This document shows positions 1-10,218 of a DNA stretch of 64,000 bases, one piece after another (the first letter of the stretch is position 1; each line of letters opens with the position of its first letter). The DNA comes from Pollenia angustigena (taxonomy: Eukaryota; Arthropoda; Insecta; Diptera; Polleniidae). The position numbers and the translations under genes were made by a program. The notes below the pieces were generated by a model that worked only from the letters and a program-made list of their open reading frames with translations, made no database searches and was not told the DNA's origin. The stretch lies in NCBI GenBank assembly GCA_930367215.1, contig OV884057.1, positions 111,315,284 to 111,379,283 on the forward strand, in the 5' to 3' direction.

Positions 1-1241
1 TGCATCAGTACTGACTAGTCAGCTGTGTACTTAAATAAAAGTAAGGGTAAAATATGCAACATGTTTTGCATGTTTTTCATTAACTTTTTCACAAAAGAAC
101 TTGAAATTTTTTCCCACAGTTGTATTTTTGGTACAAACGAACACAAAAATGTAGAACATGTTACATTAATGCAACATATTTCTCAGAAAAGTAATCGTCA
201 TTACATTTAAAACAAAAACAAATTTTGAAATTTTGTTTTGCAAATTCAACGAACGAATTTTACGCTCATATTTCTAAAATCAGACAGTTCCATGTTTATA
301 GTTCCGAAATACTGTCTACACACGATGCAACATAAACAGGAGCATATTTCCCTTAATATTTCATCGTGTGTAGTATTCTTTTTGTTAAAATTCATGTTAC
401 CTTTTTGGTTTCTCATGTAAAATGCTGCTCACAGAAGGTGCAACATAAATTAAAATATACACGATGAAACTAAACTGAAGCATAAAAGTATTGCGTATTT
501 TTCGAATATACTACTGCAAAACAAAAAAAAAAATAATAAGATTTCTCTATAACGTGCTAAATTATAAATTTTTTATTAATTTTAATACCTATCACATTTT
601 ATGTCCCACACGGAAACAAGTTCATTTTCTAAAGTAATCAATTAGGTTTCTTAAAACAAGAAAATCCAAAAATAATTTCATGATTTTAACTTATTTTCTT
701 CGTATTTAGTAAAATTTTCTTAAATAAAGAAACATTTTCACATGATCAAAAATTCAAGTTTTTGGTATATGATCAAAAAATTTTTAAAACTAGAAATACA
801 AAAGTACATTGTTTTTTTTTTTTTGGAATAAGAAAGATATTTCTGAAATCAAGCGGCATTTATTTAATATAATAAGTCTGGTTTCTTGATTTTTAAATAG
901 AATCGAATTTCTTGCATCAAGAAACAAGTGCTCAGTTTAATTCGATTAATTTTTATTTGAATAAAGGATGTTACGAAAATCAATAAAAAGTTACTAATTT
1001 TTATAATTTGTTTTCTTAAACTTACTAATGCTACACGTTTTTATGTAAAAAGTTCAGGCCGATTTCACCAATTTATTTAATTGTCAATTTATGTTTAAAA
1101 TTGGTTTTTTATGTCAAATAAAAATAAAATTAATTGAAAAACTGTTGTATTTAAATATGAATTGATATGTAAATAGAATTGGTGAAATATTCAAAACTTG
1201 ATTTAAGTAACTATAGAATTAAATTTTTTAAGCTCTATTTA
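1..1241. other. AT-rich non-coding stretch
   Basis: I see no coding region. Positions 1-30 hold one copy of a motif (TGCATCAGTACTGACTAGTC) that recurs as a 36-bp tandem repeat at 2465-2554. Positions 200-265 resemble the loop and arm of the inverted-repeat element at 5681-5817. The rest is A/T runs. Confidence 0.6.
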
Positions 1242-1520
1242 CCCTACAAGAAATGGATGACCTAAACTAAAAAAAAAAAATTTTTACTAACACACTTGCA
1301 ACTTGCAACTCTAACATATATGTTAGAGTAGAACAACTGAAAACACCACAAAAATGCCAATTTTTTTTTAATTTTTGTTATACATACTGGCTAATATTTG
1401 TGAAAATTTGTGAATTGTTTAAATTAAATACTGCAAAATATTTTAATAATTATTAAATTATTAAAATAAATAAAGAAAATCCAAAGGATTTGGGTAAGTA
1501 AGTTAAAAAAATGCGAAAAA

Positions 1521-1971
1521 GAAAAACGCGAAGCTGAAGATGCGGAAAAGCCTAAAAATTTGGATGAAGCCAAAAATACTCATATCCGAAGATCCCAGTT
1601 GGCCAGGTGCATATTTGAATGTGTCGAAAATTAACAGAAACGTTAAAATCTATGGATGGACACATCGTTTAAGACGTCAAGGCAAAGGGTTAAATTTTTT
1701 ATTTACATTACGGATTTTTACAATGTTTGGTACACTAAAACCTGTGCCAGAAGGCAAATCGGTAAGTTTCGTTTCGTGAACAATATTGTAGAAACTCATT
1801 TATTTGTTTTATGCACCAGGTGGACAGGAATTGCATGTAGATTACCGGGAATTAATTGGTTTGGCTCCTGCTGGCGGTGCTGAAAGTATTCTCAATGAAG
1901 AGGCTCATCCCGATGTTCAGTTGGATAATCGTCATATTATGATTAGAGGCGAAAACATTTTTCCGTGTTAA
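1521..1971 (+). pseudogene. AsnRS: Asparaginyl-tRNA synthetase fragment, intron retained
   Basis: The conceptual translation matches the cytosolic asparaginyl-tRNA synthetase family: KNLDEAK, then ISEDPSWP, then IYGWTHRLRRQGKG of the anticodon-binding OB fold, then GGQELHVDYRELIGLAPAGG, DVQLDNRHIMIRGEN. The enzyme charges tRNA-Asn in the cytoplasm; this piece covers only the end of the N-terminal extension and part of the OB-fold region. A frameshift lies near 1570 and about 30 codons are missing between LFTLR and the GTLKPVPEGK segment. An intron remnant at 1762-1812 starts with GTAAGT, but its expected acceptor TTTTAG reads TTTTAT. Homology ends just after RGEN, and the frame stops at 1969. 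The catalytic core is absent, so it cannot make an active enzyme. The retained intron argues for DNA-level duplication rather than retroposition. Confidence 0.85.
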
Positions 1972-2464
1972 TTCTTCCACCTGCAGTGAATGGTGTAAAC
2001 GTTTCGAATGGATACAATATGTAGCAGAATTGTACAATGATATTTAAAAGCAGTTAAATGGTGTTTGATCTAGCCAAATGTTTTGCAAAAACCAATAACT
2101 TTTTAATAAAACTATTGGTTACGAGCAACGTCTAATATTTAATAAAAAAAAACTGTTATCATCTGACGTTTATGAAAGGAGGAATAACTGTATCGGTCCC
2201 TGTTTTATTAAGCCTTTTTGCAATATTCCCATTCTTTAAATATTTCACTTGGTTTTTGCTAAAGCCAACCTTTGGTTAACATTGATGCTATAGATGTAAA
2301 CATATACTTAGGAATGACAAAAAATAATTATTTTTTTATTTAATTTATTTTGTAAAACGAACAAATATTGAATTGTATTTAAAATAAAAAACAAAAATAT
2401 GTGTGAGAATTTAATAAAATTAATCGTGTTTTATTTAAGCTAAAAATACGTCAGTAGTTACGAA

Positions 2465-2554
2465 TATATGCATCAGTACTGACTAGTCAGCTGGGACCGG
2501 TATATGCATCAGTACTGACTAGTCAGCTGTGTCCGGTTTATACATCAGTACTGA
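2465..2554. repeat. 36-bp tandem repeat, 2.5 copies
   Basis: Units at 2465-2500 and 2501-2536 differ only around GGGACCGG/GTGTCCGG, and a partial third unit follows to 2554. The core is CATCAGTACTGACTAGTCAG. A further copy sits at 1-30. Confidence 0.9.
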
Positions 2555-3859
2555 TATGTAAAGAGTATAAGAGTAAACAGATCAGATATATGTTTTATCT
2601 ACCACAAAATTCATAGGTTAAAGAAGGATGCAAAATCACACGTACACAAAAGTTCAGGTCATTTTTTTCACGTTGGCCTTAAGAAAATGATAGAAACTTT
2701 GTTCTACGCGATGACCGACATCTGTATCAGCAATGTCGGTCATGTGATAGGTCAAATGACCGTCACTATTCTTGTAGGGTAAGTTAATTTTAGTTCGTTT
2801 TGAGCCATAATTTTTTGCTTAAACCAAGCCCATACTTTTGTTTAAAATAAGAAATGTTTGACTTGGACGAGAAAGGTGCAAAATTTTCTATGTTCAAGCC
2901 ATATTTTCTGGTGATTTAGTAAATAATTCTTTTCGTGCATAAATCTTGAACATTTTTATTATTCAATTATTTTCCGATTTTTCTCTTCATATATTTTCTC
3001 CACGAATTGCAAAAGCACCACACACAACAACTGGGCTGACTTCCAAAACGTCAAATGCTTTGTATAAGAACAAAGCATAATGTTTCATTACGCCGCAGTA
3101 CAATATATATACAATGCAAACCCTTCCAAAACGTCAATGGCAAGGTATATTTACACAAGGTAAACTCGTTGCTACAACAAGTACAACAAGACAAAAACAA
3201 CACGCCAAATTGTTTTTGTATTTGGAACCATGGTGTCAAAAAAAAACGCAACAATGTGCCTTTAAAATAAAAACACAAATTGAAAAAAAAAACAACACGT
3301 GCAGTTCAGAATAATAAGCTGAAACAATTTTTAATATATTGTGCATTCTCAAGCATAAAAATAAAGTATTATTGCAAAAAATAATGCATTTAAATGTATT
3401 TTGTTTGCTTAGTAATCACAAGAATTAAAATTTCACAAAAATAAAATGTTTTTCACAATTTTACACTTTTTTAATTCAAAATGGCGCGCACTAACCATAA
3501 GTATGTAAACAAACACAAGGAACCAACGGAACCAAGGTATATTTATAGCAGGTAGTCTCGGAAAGCCAGCTGTTTATTTTTTATATGCTTGTTTTGCGAT
3601 ACAAACTGTCAAATGTTGTTTATGTTTTGTTCAACACGTGCTAAATTTCTAGCTAAAAAAGCAAACAAGTTTTTTAATAAAAGTGAAAAAGTGATAACAT
3701 TAAAAAGAAAATTAAAGTGATTTACATATTTTAAATAAACATTTTTGGTAAACACTTATTTAATAATAGTGATAAAATTAAAGTGATTTACATTTATTAT
3801 AATTTTTTGTAAACACTTATTTAAATAATTAGAAAAAAGACTAGTTTAATAAAAGAAAA

Positions 3860-6800
3860 ATGAGAAAGTGTTGTGTATGCCAAAAAAAGCAAAAAACTGG
3901 AAATGGAACTTTTTTCTCTGTCCCACAAGGTGACCGCAGGGTAAAGTGGAGCAATATTTGCAGACTCAATTTCTCTCGGGATGCTTTGATTTGTATGGAA
4001 CACTTTGCGGCATCAAGTTTTATACACACCGGCCGAAACTATATGCTGTTGCCAAATGCGGTGCCAATGTAAGTTGATATTAAATTGTAGTTTAACTGAA
4101 TTATGTATATTATCAATATTTAATACAATATTAACTGTATACATACATACATAAAAATGTACATATATTAGAATGCCTATTATGCACCAAATGCCTGCAA
4201 CTGCAGAGTTGTACGAATTGCAACAGCAATGTCAAAGCAGCCAAAATATTAATACAGTCAATTGCTGTGCCACACAAAGGGTTTCTGTCGTTCCAATGGC
4301 TAGCTTATTCGCAGACGAGCTTAACTTTGTGGACGAGTCGTCGGTTGCAGTTAAAGAAAGCTTTTTCGCAGACGAGCTAAACTTTGTGGACGAGTCGTCG
4401 GTTGATGTTAAGGAAAGCAAGTCTTGTGAAAAAGAAACACAAACAGAGTAAGATTATTGCTTTATTTATACTATTTATTACATATGTACATGTTAAATTC
4501 CCATTAGAATTAGCAGTTGAAGCAATTAGTTTATATTCTCTAATTCATCAAACAATTAGAAATAGTTCAACTAATTCCCATTAGATAATTGAAATTTTTA
4601 TTCCAACGGTAAAACTAGTTGAACTATTTCTAATTGTTTGATGAATTAGAGAATTTCACAAAAGAAGGTTAATTAGCAATCATTAGCATTATCTAATCAT
4701 TACTTAACATGTATGATTTATTATATATTGTTATATTTCAGCCCCGTAGCTCTTGACTACTCGTTGGACCGCAGTATTTTTTTAGAAAAACTAAGATGTT
4801 TAGAAACCCAAATAAAAGAGCTCAAAACCAGCCTGGATAAATCCAACGTTGCTATTAATAAGATGCGTTCCATTTTTACAGAGGGACAGATCAGGAAAAT
4901 GATGTGTCCTTCTGGCCTCGTCAATTGGAAATGGCCTGACATATCAAACGCTATATGTTTGCATGCTTCTGGCCCTAGGGCGTATAATCATCTATACAAA
5001 AAAGGGTTTCCATTACCTCATGTCTCAACGTTACAACGTTGGTGCGCCAAAGTTCATTTAAGTGAAGGCATTTTGACAACTGCCATCGATTTTATGCAAC
5101 AACTAAGCGACTTGGAACCTGACGATAAACTTTGCGTGCTATCTTTTGACAAGATGAAGGTAATGGAAACCTTTGAATACGACGTTGCTGGTGATGTCGT
5201 TAGAGCTCCGGTCAAATTTGTACAAGTGGTTATGGCGCGGGGCCTTCGGAAGTCGTGGAAGCAGCCAGTGTTTTTTAATTATGACTGTAGTATGACAACA
5301 GAAATATTACACAAAATTATAACTGAGCTCCACAAGGTAGAGTTCCCTGTCGTTGCAATAGTATGCGACATGGGCCCTACAAACCGTAAGTTATGGAAAG
5401 AATTGTCGGTTTCACCAGGTAAGTTTTCATGTTAATCACAATATATTAACCAGAACTAATATCTTCTATCATTTGCTTATGGCAAGGACCAACGATTCTA
5501 ACAGAATGTCATCGCGTTTTCTACTTCATTCCAATATAAATGCACAAATGGAAATCAGATTTTGTGCCTTTATACGTATATTTGGTAAATAAATTAAAAT
5601 TCGGTTTTACGCTAAGAGAATTATCGCTTTTAAGTTCGATTTTAATTTAAAGAATATAATTTTAAGTTAAAAAAATTAACAGCCTTTTCAACGATTTCGA
5701 ACGTCAACGTTCGCATAGAAAACTACATTTAAAACAAAAACAAATTTTCGAATATTGTTTTTGTTTTACATATAATTTTCTATGCGAACGTTAACGTTCA
5801 AAATCGATGAACAGGCTTTAAAGGTCGTTTTTAAGTAAAAAAAGTAATTTAAGGTAAAAAATAATGTTCGGTTTTAAGAGCGGTTTCTAGATTTAATTTA
5901 CATACATATATAAATACATATTTATACGGCGTCAGATTGGTTTAGTTCGATTTTAAGTTTAGGTTAAAAAAATGTAAATTTAAAAAATACAAACCAAATT
6001 TAATAATAAGTTAATATCTAAATACATATGTTAAAATTTTTAGTTAAGAATTACATTTACTGTACGACATTTCCACTAACTGTCTATTATTTCAGACAGG
6101 CCATGGTTTCCCAACCCCTGCAACCCAATAGAAAAGGTATTCGCATTTGCTGACGCACCACACATGCTTAAGCTTATAAGAAACCATTTTTTGGACACGG
6201 GGTTGATGGTTAACAAACACCACTTGACGTCAAAAACGTTTTCGGAACTGCTGAGGTATACCTCCACTAGTGATGCGTCAATAACGTTTAAGCTGACAAA
6301 TGAGCATTTAACCGTGAAAGGATCGGCCAGACAAAACGTGAAAATGGCAGCACAGTTGTTTTCGAATACAACTGCAAACGCTATCCGTCGTTGTTTTTCC
6401 ATAGGGTTAGAGTTGCACAATCCAGTGGTCACTGCAGATTTTGTGCAACTGGTTAATAACTGGTTTGATGTCCACAACTCATCGCTAAGTACGTTTGCTT
6501 ATCCCGGCAAGGTAAGTAATGATTTTTTATTATATTTAATAACACTAATAAAGTATTTCGCTAAGGAACCATTTGGGCTGGTGCCAGAGCAGCAAAAAGA
6601 AATTTTATCGCGCATGAACGCTATTATGAGTTCCCCAATAATCCCAACAAAAAAGTCTCTGGAGCATTTTCAGAAGGGTATCTTGATATCCAACAATGCA
6701 CTGCTAATGCTGTCAGAGTATGTGAAAAAGAAGTTCCAAATGTCCTACATATGTACCAACCGCCTAAATCAAGACATTTTAGAGAACTTTTTTGGCGCTA

Positions 6801-6883
6801 TAAGGAGCAAAGGCGGTTTGAATGACCACCCTTCCCCAAGGGATTTTAAGTATAGGCTTCGTAAGTACATTTTAGGTGAGTAA
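3860..6883 (+). CDS. THAP-domain P-element-type transposase, four exons, C-terminus missing
   Basis: Exons read 3860-4068, 4172-4447, 4742-5418 and 6096-6875. All junctions are GT-AG, phases agree and no stop interrupts about 650 codons. Exon 1 is a THAP zinc finger (CCVC near the start, WSNIC, CMEH, then NAVPM) for binding the element ends. Exon 2 is low complexity with a duplicated FADELNFVDESS block. Exon 3 begins with a leucine-rich coiled coil and carries FDKMKV and VCDMGPTN. Exon 4 has DAPHMLKLIRNHFLD and NRLNQDILENFFG, so the RNase H-like D/D/(D)E residues are all present. A 54-nt GTAAGT...CTAAG stretch at 6512-6565 is in frame and could be an extra intron. After YILG a donor GTGAGT follows; without splicing the frame ends GE-stop at 6883. 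I find no further exon for the usual C-terminal ~100-200 residues, so the product resembles a repressor form more than full transposase. Confidence 0.9.
4536..4654. repeat. Perfect 38-bp inverted repeat in transposase intron 2
   Basis: TTCTCTAATTCATCAAACAA starts the left arm at 4536, and the exact inverse ends at 4654. The arms are 38 bp and the spacer is about 43 bp. It lies within the intron between 4448 and 4741. Confidence 0.85.
5681..5817. repeat. Palindromic MITE in transposase intron 3
   Basis: The left arm has TTTCGAACGTCAACGTTCGC and CATAGAAAA; the right arm is its near-inverse ending in GAACAGGCT. A second copy of the family is at 56092-56205, and partial loop similarity occurs near 203-265. 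It is contained in the intron 5419-6095, so it should be removed by splicing. Confidence 0.75.
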
Positions 6884-7799
6884 TCAAATCCGATGGTTTT
6901 GCTTTATTTCGTTATATTTTTGTGCTGCTTTCCTGTTGCATTGGAAGGATGAATTAATGCAACAAAATGATTTTCAGGTAGGTCACAACATAATTTTTTA
7001 ATTTTTTGTTATCATTTTTCTTCTTATTTAGGGTATTTTACTATTGCTACATAATCTGCCTACACACAATTGGTCTGACGACAAATTGATGTCTTAGTTT
7101 CCTAAGCGTTTCGTCTTAAATTTACATATAAATAGGCTCCAAAAAATTAAGAAACTAATAGTTGACAACGTCATCATTATTTTTATGTGTCTTAGATAAA
7201 AAGAAAAAGATTTTTCTTACAAAAACAATCCAATAAACCATAATCTTATTTTTTTAAATGTTTTTGCTAACTTTTATTTTTCTAAAAACACAAAAAAAAA
7301 ACTGTTAATATTTCTGTTTTCGCTATTTAAAATTTTTTTTTTATTTTATTCTTTGTATTGAAAACAATAACACTTATGTATATTACAAAATAAACAAAAC
7401 AAAAATTTATATCTATCTAAAAACATATTATATTTTACAAAACACTCCCCCGTGTTTTAGTAAGTAAAACTTAAAACTTAAACCATTAAATTATATTTGT
7501 AGTAGTGTGTCAAGAAAACTCTTTAATACAAAGCCGAAACAGAAATTTGTCATTTGATTCGATTGCAGTCATAACGAAAAGAAAATGTAATTTTTATTAA
7601 AAAAAACGCAATACATATTAAAACGTATAGTACGTAATATTATTAATTTAAAATTCAAATATACATATACAGTAAATGTCAAAGGCATATACTACTTTTA
7701 CTCAATTATAAATATTTTACTGTTTGTATCATTCAATAAATAATTCTTATTTAATTATTTAAAAATAACAAATAAAATTTAATAAAATAAAACATAAAA
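6884..7799. other. Non-coding region between transposase and Sec15 piece
   Basis: This is where the last exon of a complete P-type transposase would be expected. Candidate acceptors (TTTTCAG before 6978, TTATTTAG before 7032) lead to frames that stop within 25 codons. Otherwise I see A/T-rich sequence without features. Confidence 0.6.
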
Positions 7800-8605
7800 C
7801 ATAGTCTTCTTAATTTTTCCAATACATATAAAAATGATATATTGAGGATGTACCAAATGATCTTTTTTAGTGCCATAATCGCGCAATAAGGTGGCCCATT
7901 CTTCCATGGTAAGTAAATTGAGTAATTGTCGACATGTTAAATAGTATTTTGAAAGCTATCCTTCCTTTGTGCCAGGCACAGGATCTTTGGCAAAAAAAAA
8001 TTCACATTGTAAAAGATCCAAATTAATTTGTTGCAAGGCCCCGGTAGAAATTTGTTTCACCACAAGTCCTGTTACAAGCATTTTGTGCTATGGAGTGCAA
8101 TTTTGTAGAGAAACTTTCGAAAGTACTGGATAAATAGGAAATTATATCGGTTATATAAGCAGAAGCTTTGCCTGGGGGCTCCACCAGCAGCCATTCATTT
8201 TCTGAAAGTTAAAAGAATTGATCTATTTTAGAGCAAATTCTTATACCCAGCTGTTTTGCAGCGCCTTGGCGTGCCACATGAAACATAGCTGAAGTTGTTT
8301 GGGTAATTCATCCAAAAATGGAATAGCCTTCTCCAGTTATTGTGTATCAATAATAACTTGTAATAGCTGAGGCAAGGCTACACTAGGATAAAAAAAACCA
8401 CCGATTAACAGCCACTAAAACTTCTAGTAAGTAAAAGGTTGGCGGCTTTTCTTACCAAAGCCAAATCTTCAGCAAACTTCATGCAAGCATACATAAACTC
8501 CTTTGCCGGAACCATGCGGGAAAGAGAATTTTTTGGGAAAACTTGCACTTTCCAATTGTTCCGAGTCAAGAGGAAAACGTCTATAATATTTTCATGTTTG
8601 ATATT
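7800..8605 (-). pseudogene. Sec15: Sec15 exocyst subunit fragment inside the P-like transposon
   Basis: Read on the - strand in several frames, the sequence gives RMVPAKEFMYACMKFAEDL, VRKAANLLLTRSFSGC, then SVALPQLLQVIIDTQ, LEKAIPFLDE, TSAMFHVARQGAAKQLG, ICSKIDQFF, LLVEPPGKASAYITDIISYL, ISTGALQQINLDLLQCEF, DPVPGTK and EEWATLL-RDYG. In that order these match the C-terminal third of Sec15, the exocyst subunit that helps tether secretory vesicles to the plasma membrane. Several frameshifts and stops and short deletions break it, so it is not translatable as a unit. No intron is visible across the matched part. It lies between the transposase gene and the right end of the 3533-8871 element, antisense to the transposase. 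It looks like a captured host fragment. Confidence 0.88.
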
Positions 8606-8981
8606 CATATAGGTACAGAAATATTAAATAAAATACATATTTTCTTAAACAATTAACACAAATCACAAATTTTTCTTTTAACAAATGACAACAAACAAAA
8701 TGAATCTATTTTCGTTTATTGACATTTTGTCTTGTTTGTTTTTCATTTGTCTCTTTTTAACCCCTTTTATGTTTGACAGTTCGTATCATGAAACAACAAT
8801 AAAAAGCCCTGTTGTTTGTTTTATTGTACACTTGTTGTAATCTCGCGGCTACCTGCTATAAATATACCTTGAACGGAACCAACATAAATAACTTTTGACA
8901 CTAGGGTTCCAAATGGGGTAAACAGCTGACAAACATATGGGCCAACGAGTTTACCTTGTGTAAATATACCTTGGTCAATGG

Positions 8982-9385
8982 TAAGTATTAGTAACGCAGC
9001 AAAAAAGCAATCGGAGCATCGTTTTTAAAGTTGATGCTTTGTGGTATTTGACATTTAATTTGCAAAAAATACAGATTTATTTTAATATTATGCATTGCAT
9101 CACATTTCAAAACGTTTAAATAAACAGAACACAAAGTTGCATTGATTCGGTACTTTGTACATGTGCATCGTTAAAATACAGTAGTGAAACTGTATACAAA
9201 CTTTGTATTAGTACGTTTTGGAAGTCAGCCCTGCTCTCAACAAAATGAGAAAGAAAAAACAGTCAACATCGATCAGGTTTGCCGAACTTTATCTTTTCCG
9301 ATCAAATTTGGTCGGATATTTTTCATTTGGTCGGATTTTAGGCCAAACCTTATTTTCGGTCGGTTAGACAAAATGTACTACATAT
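8982..9385. other. Right flank of the nested insertion
   Basis: Up to 9231 this is the right half of the outermost inverted-repeat element. 9232-9385 shows no gene. Confidence 0.5.
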
Positions 9386-9660
9386 TAGGGTATTCATTCG
9401 GTTAACCATTAATCGGTTAATCGATTAATTACTACCCGATTAACTGATCGGTGAATTTCAATTTGGCTATTTTCTATTAACGATTAAACAGATTAATTTC
9501 AGTCGATTAACCGATGTAACAAAATTTTCAGCTTTTTGTAGTATTATAACATATTTTTTGTGTTTTTAATTATTTTTTTCGTCTCATTTACAAAAGGTAT
9601 GTGTTTTTTTCATTTTAAGCTAATAACTAAATATAATTTTTATTAAAAAAACATTTACTT
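9386..9660. mobile_element. End of a hAT-like element (TAGGGTATTCATTCGG)
   Basis: The sequence is closely similar, in inverse orientation, to 42300-42544, the right end of the element at 36421-42544. Shared features are TAGGGTATTCATTCGGTTAA, runs of the ATCGGTTAA motif and the following GTATTATAACATATTTTTT. The repeated ATCGGTTAA subterminal motifs are typical of hAT ends. The other end is not identified. Confidence 0.65.
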
Positions 9661-10218
9661 TATTACAAAAATTTGGAACAAAAACAATTATTCCCTCTCA
9701 ATTGCTTCAATTTGTTCATACAATATACATATTTCATTATTACAATACATTCTTAATATATAGTACAAAAAAATGCCAAATGTTCGGTGCAGAGCTTTAC
9801 CCGGATGAGTCAGATGATGACCTGACAACAGAAGAAACTCTCGATATTAACACAAACAATCTTTGAACAAACCGAAACAACAGGACTACAATGGCATAAT
9901 GGAAGATTTTATTTGTCTAGAAAAATCCAGGAAAGAAATAAGATATTCTGTATTATGGGCTGCTTTCGATTTCTCCAACATCTACGATAAGTAAAAGAAT
10001 TTTTAATTTTATAAGGTCTCCTTAAATTGAAATAACTAATTTTTGACAAAACATCTTAAGTCGAGATAAGATAGCAAAAAAAGTTAAAAAAAACTCGGTG
10101 AAAAAAATCATTTTTATTAAATCGAGCCCTAACCGCGAAAATAACGTAAGCGACATGATTTTCAATTTTCTTTTTTTTTTATATAATTGACTTTATTGGC
10201 AACACTTCAATCATCTCC
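9661..10218. other. Decayed interior, possible coding remnant
   Basis: A short open stretch around 9780-9990 has codon-like composition (for example ELYPDESDDDLTTEETLD, and in another frame MEDFICLEKSRKEIRYSVLW) but is broken by stops. It may be a remnant of the transposase of the element starting at 9386. I do not recognise it. Confidence 0.3.

Larger units (their letters stand above)
1242..2779. mobile_element. TIR-bounded segment carrying an AsnRS fragment
   Basis: The left end reads CCCTACAAGAAATGGATGAC. The right end is the inverse of CCCTACAAGAATAGTGACGG, and both are flanked by TA. The last 130 bases (AAGAAAATGATAGAAA, GACCGA and its inverse) resemble one arm of the 172-bp palindromic elements at 18018 and 18260. 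The simplest reading is a member of that family interrupted by about 1.4 kb that includes the AsnRS piece and the 36-bp repeats. A 36-bp repeat copy lying outside at position 1 complicates this, so the boundary is moderately supported. No transposase is encoded. Confidence 0.5.
3533..8871 (+). mobile_element. P-superfamily transposon with transposase and a Sec15 piece
   Basis: The terminal inverted repeat CAAGGTATATTTATAGCAGG (23 bp or more) is flanked by a perfect 8-bp duplication AACGGAAC (3525-3532 and 8872-8879). A subterminal inverted repeat (GATACAAACTGTCAAA at 3598, inverse at 8772-8787 with one mismatch) sits 65-84 bp from the ends, like the internal 11-bp repeats known in P elements. 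Inside are a four-exon THAP/P transposase gene on the + strand and, after it, a fragment of host Sec15 on the - strand. The first 13 bases of the ends equal those of the MITE it landed in, which suggests related transposase recognition. Confidence 0.93.
3141..8973. mobile_element. P-like MITE, interrupted by a larger P-like element
   Basis: The ends are CAAGGTATATTTACACAAGG and its inverse, flanked by a perfect 8-bp duplication GTCAATGG (3133-3140 and 8974-8981). The sequence outside the inner element (3141-3532 and 8880-8973) matches the uninterrupted 456-bp copy at 25866-26321. It is therefore a short non-autonomous element later split by the 5.3-kb element at 3533. The 8-bp duplication and CA-starting ends fit the P superfamily. 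Confidence 0.9.
3033..9231. mobile_element. Outermost inverted-repeat element of a three-layer nest
   Basis: GGGCTGACTTCCAAAACGT at 3033 is matched by its inverse ending at 9231. If the internal 5.8 kb insertion and one 8-bp duplication are removed, the element is about 360 bp. The start of the motif resembles a sequence at 13196 (GAGTTCCAAAACGTCAG). I find no clear target duplication and do not assign a superfamily. Confidence 0.55.
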
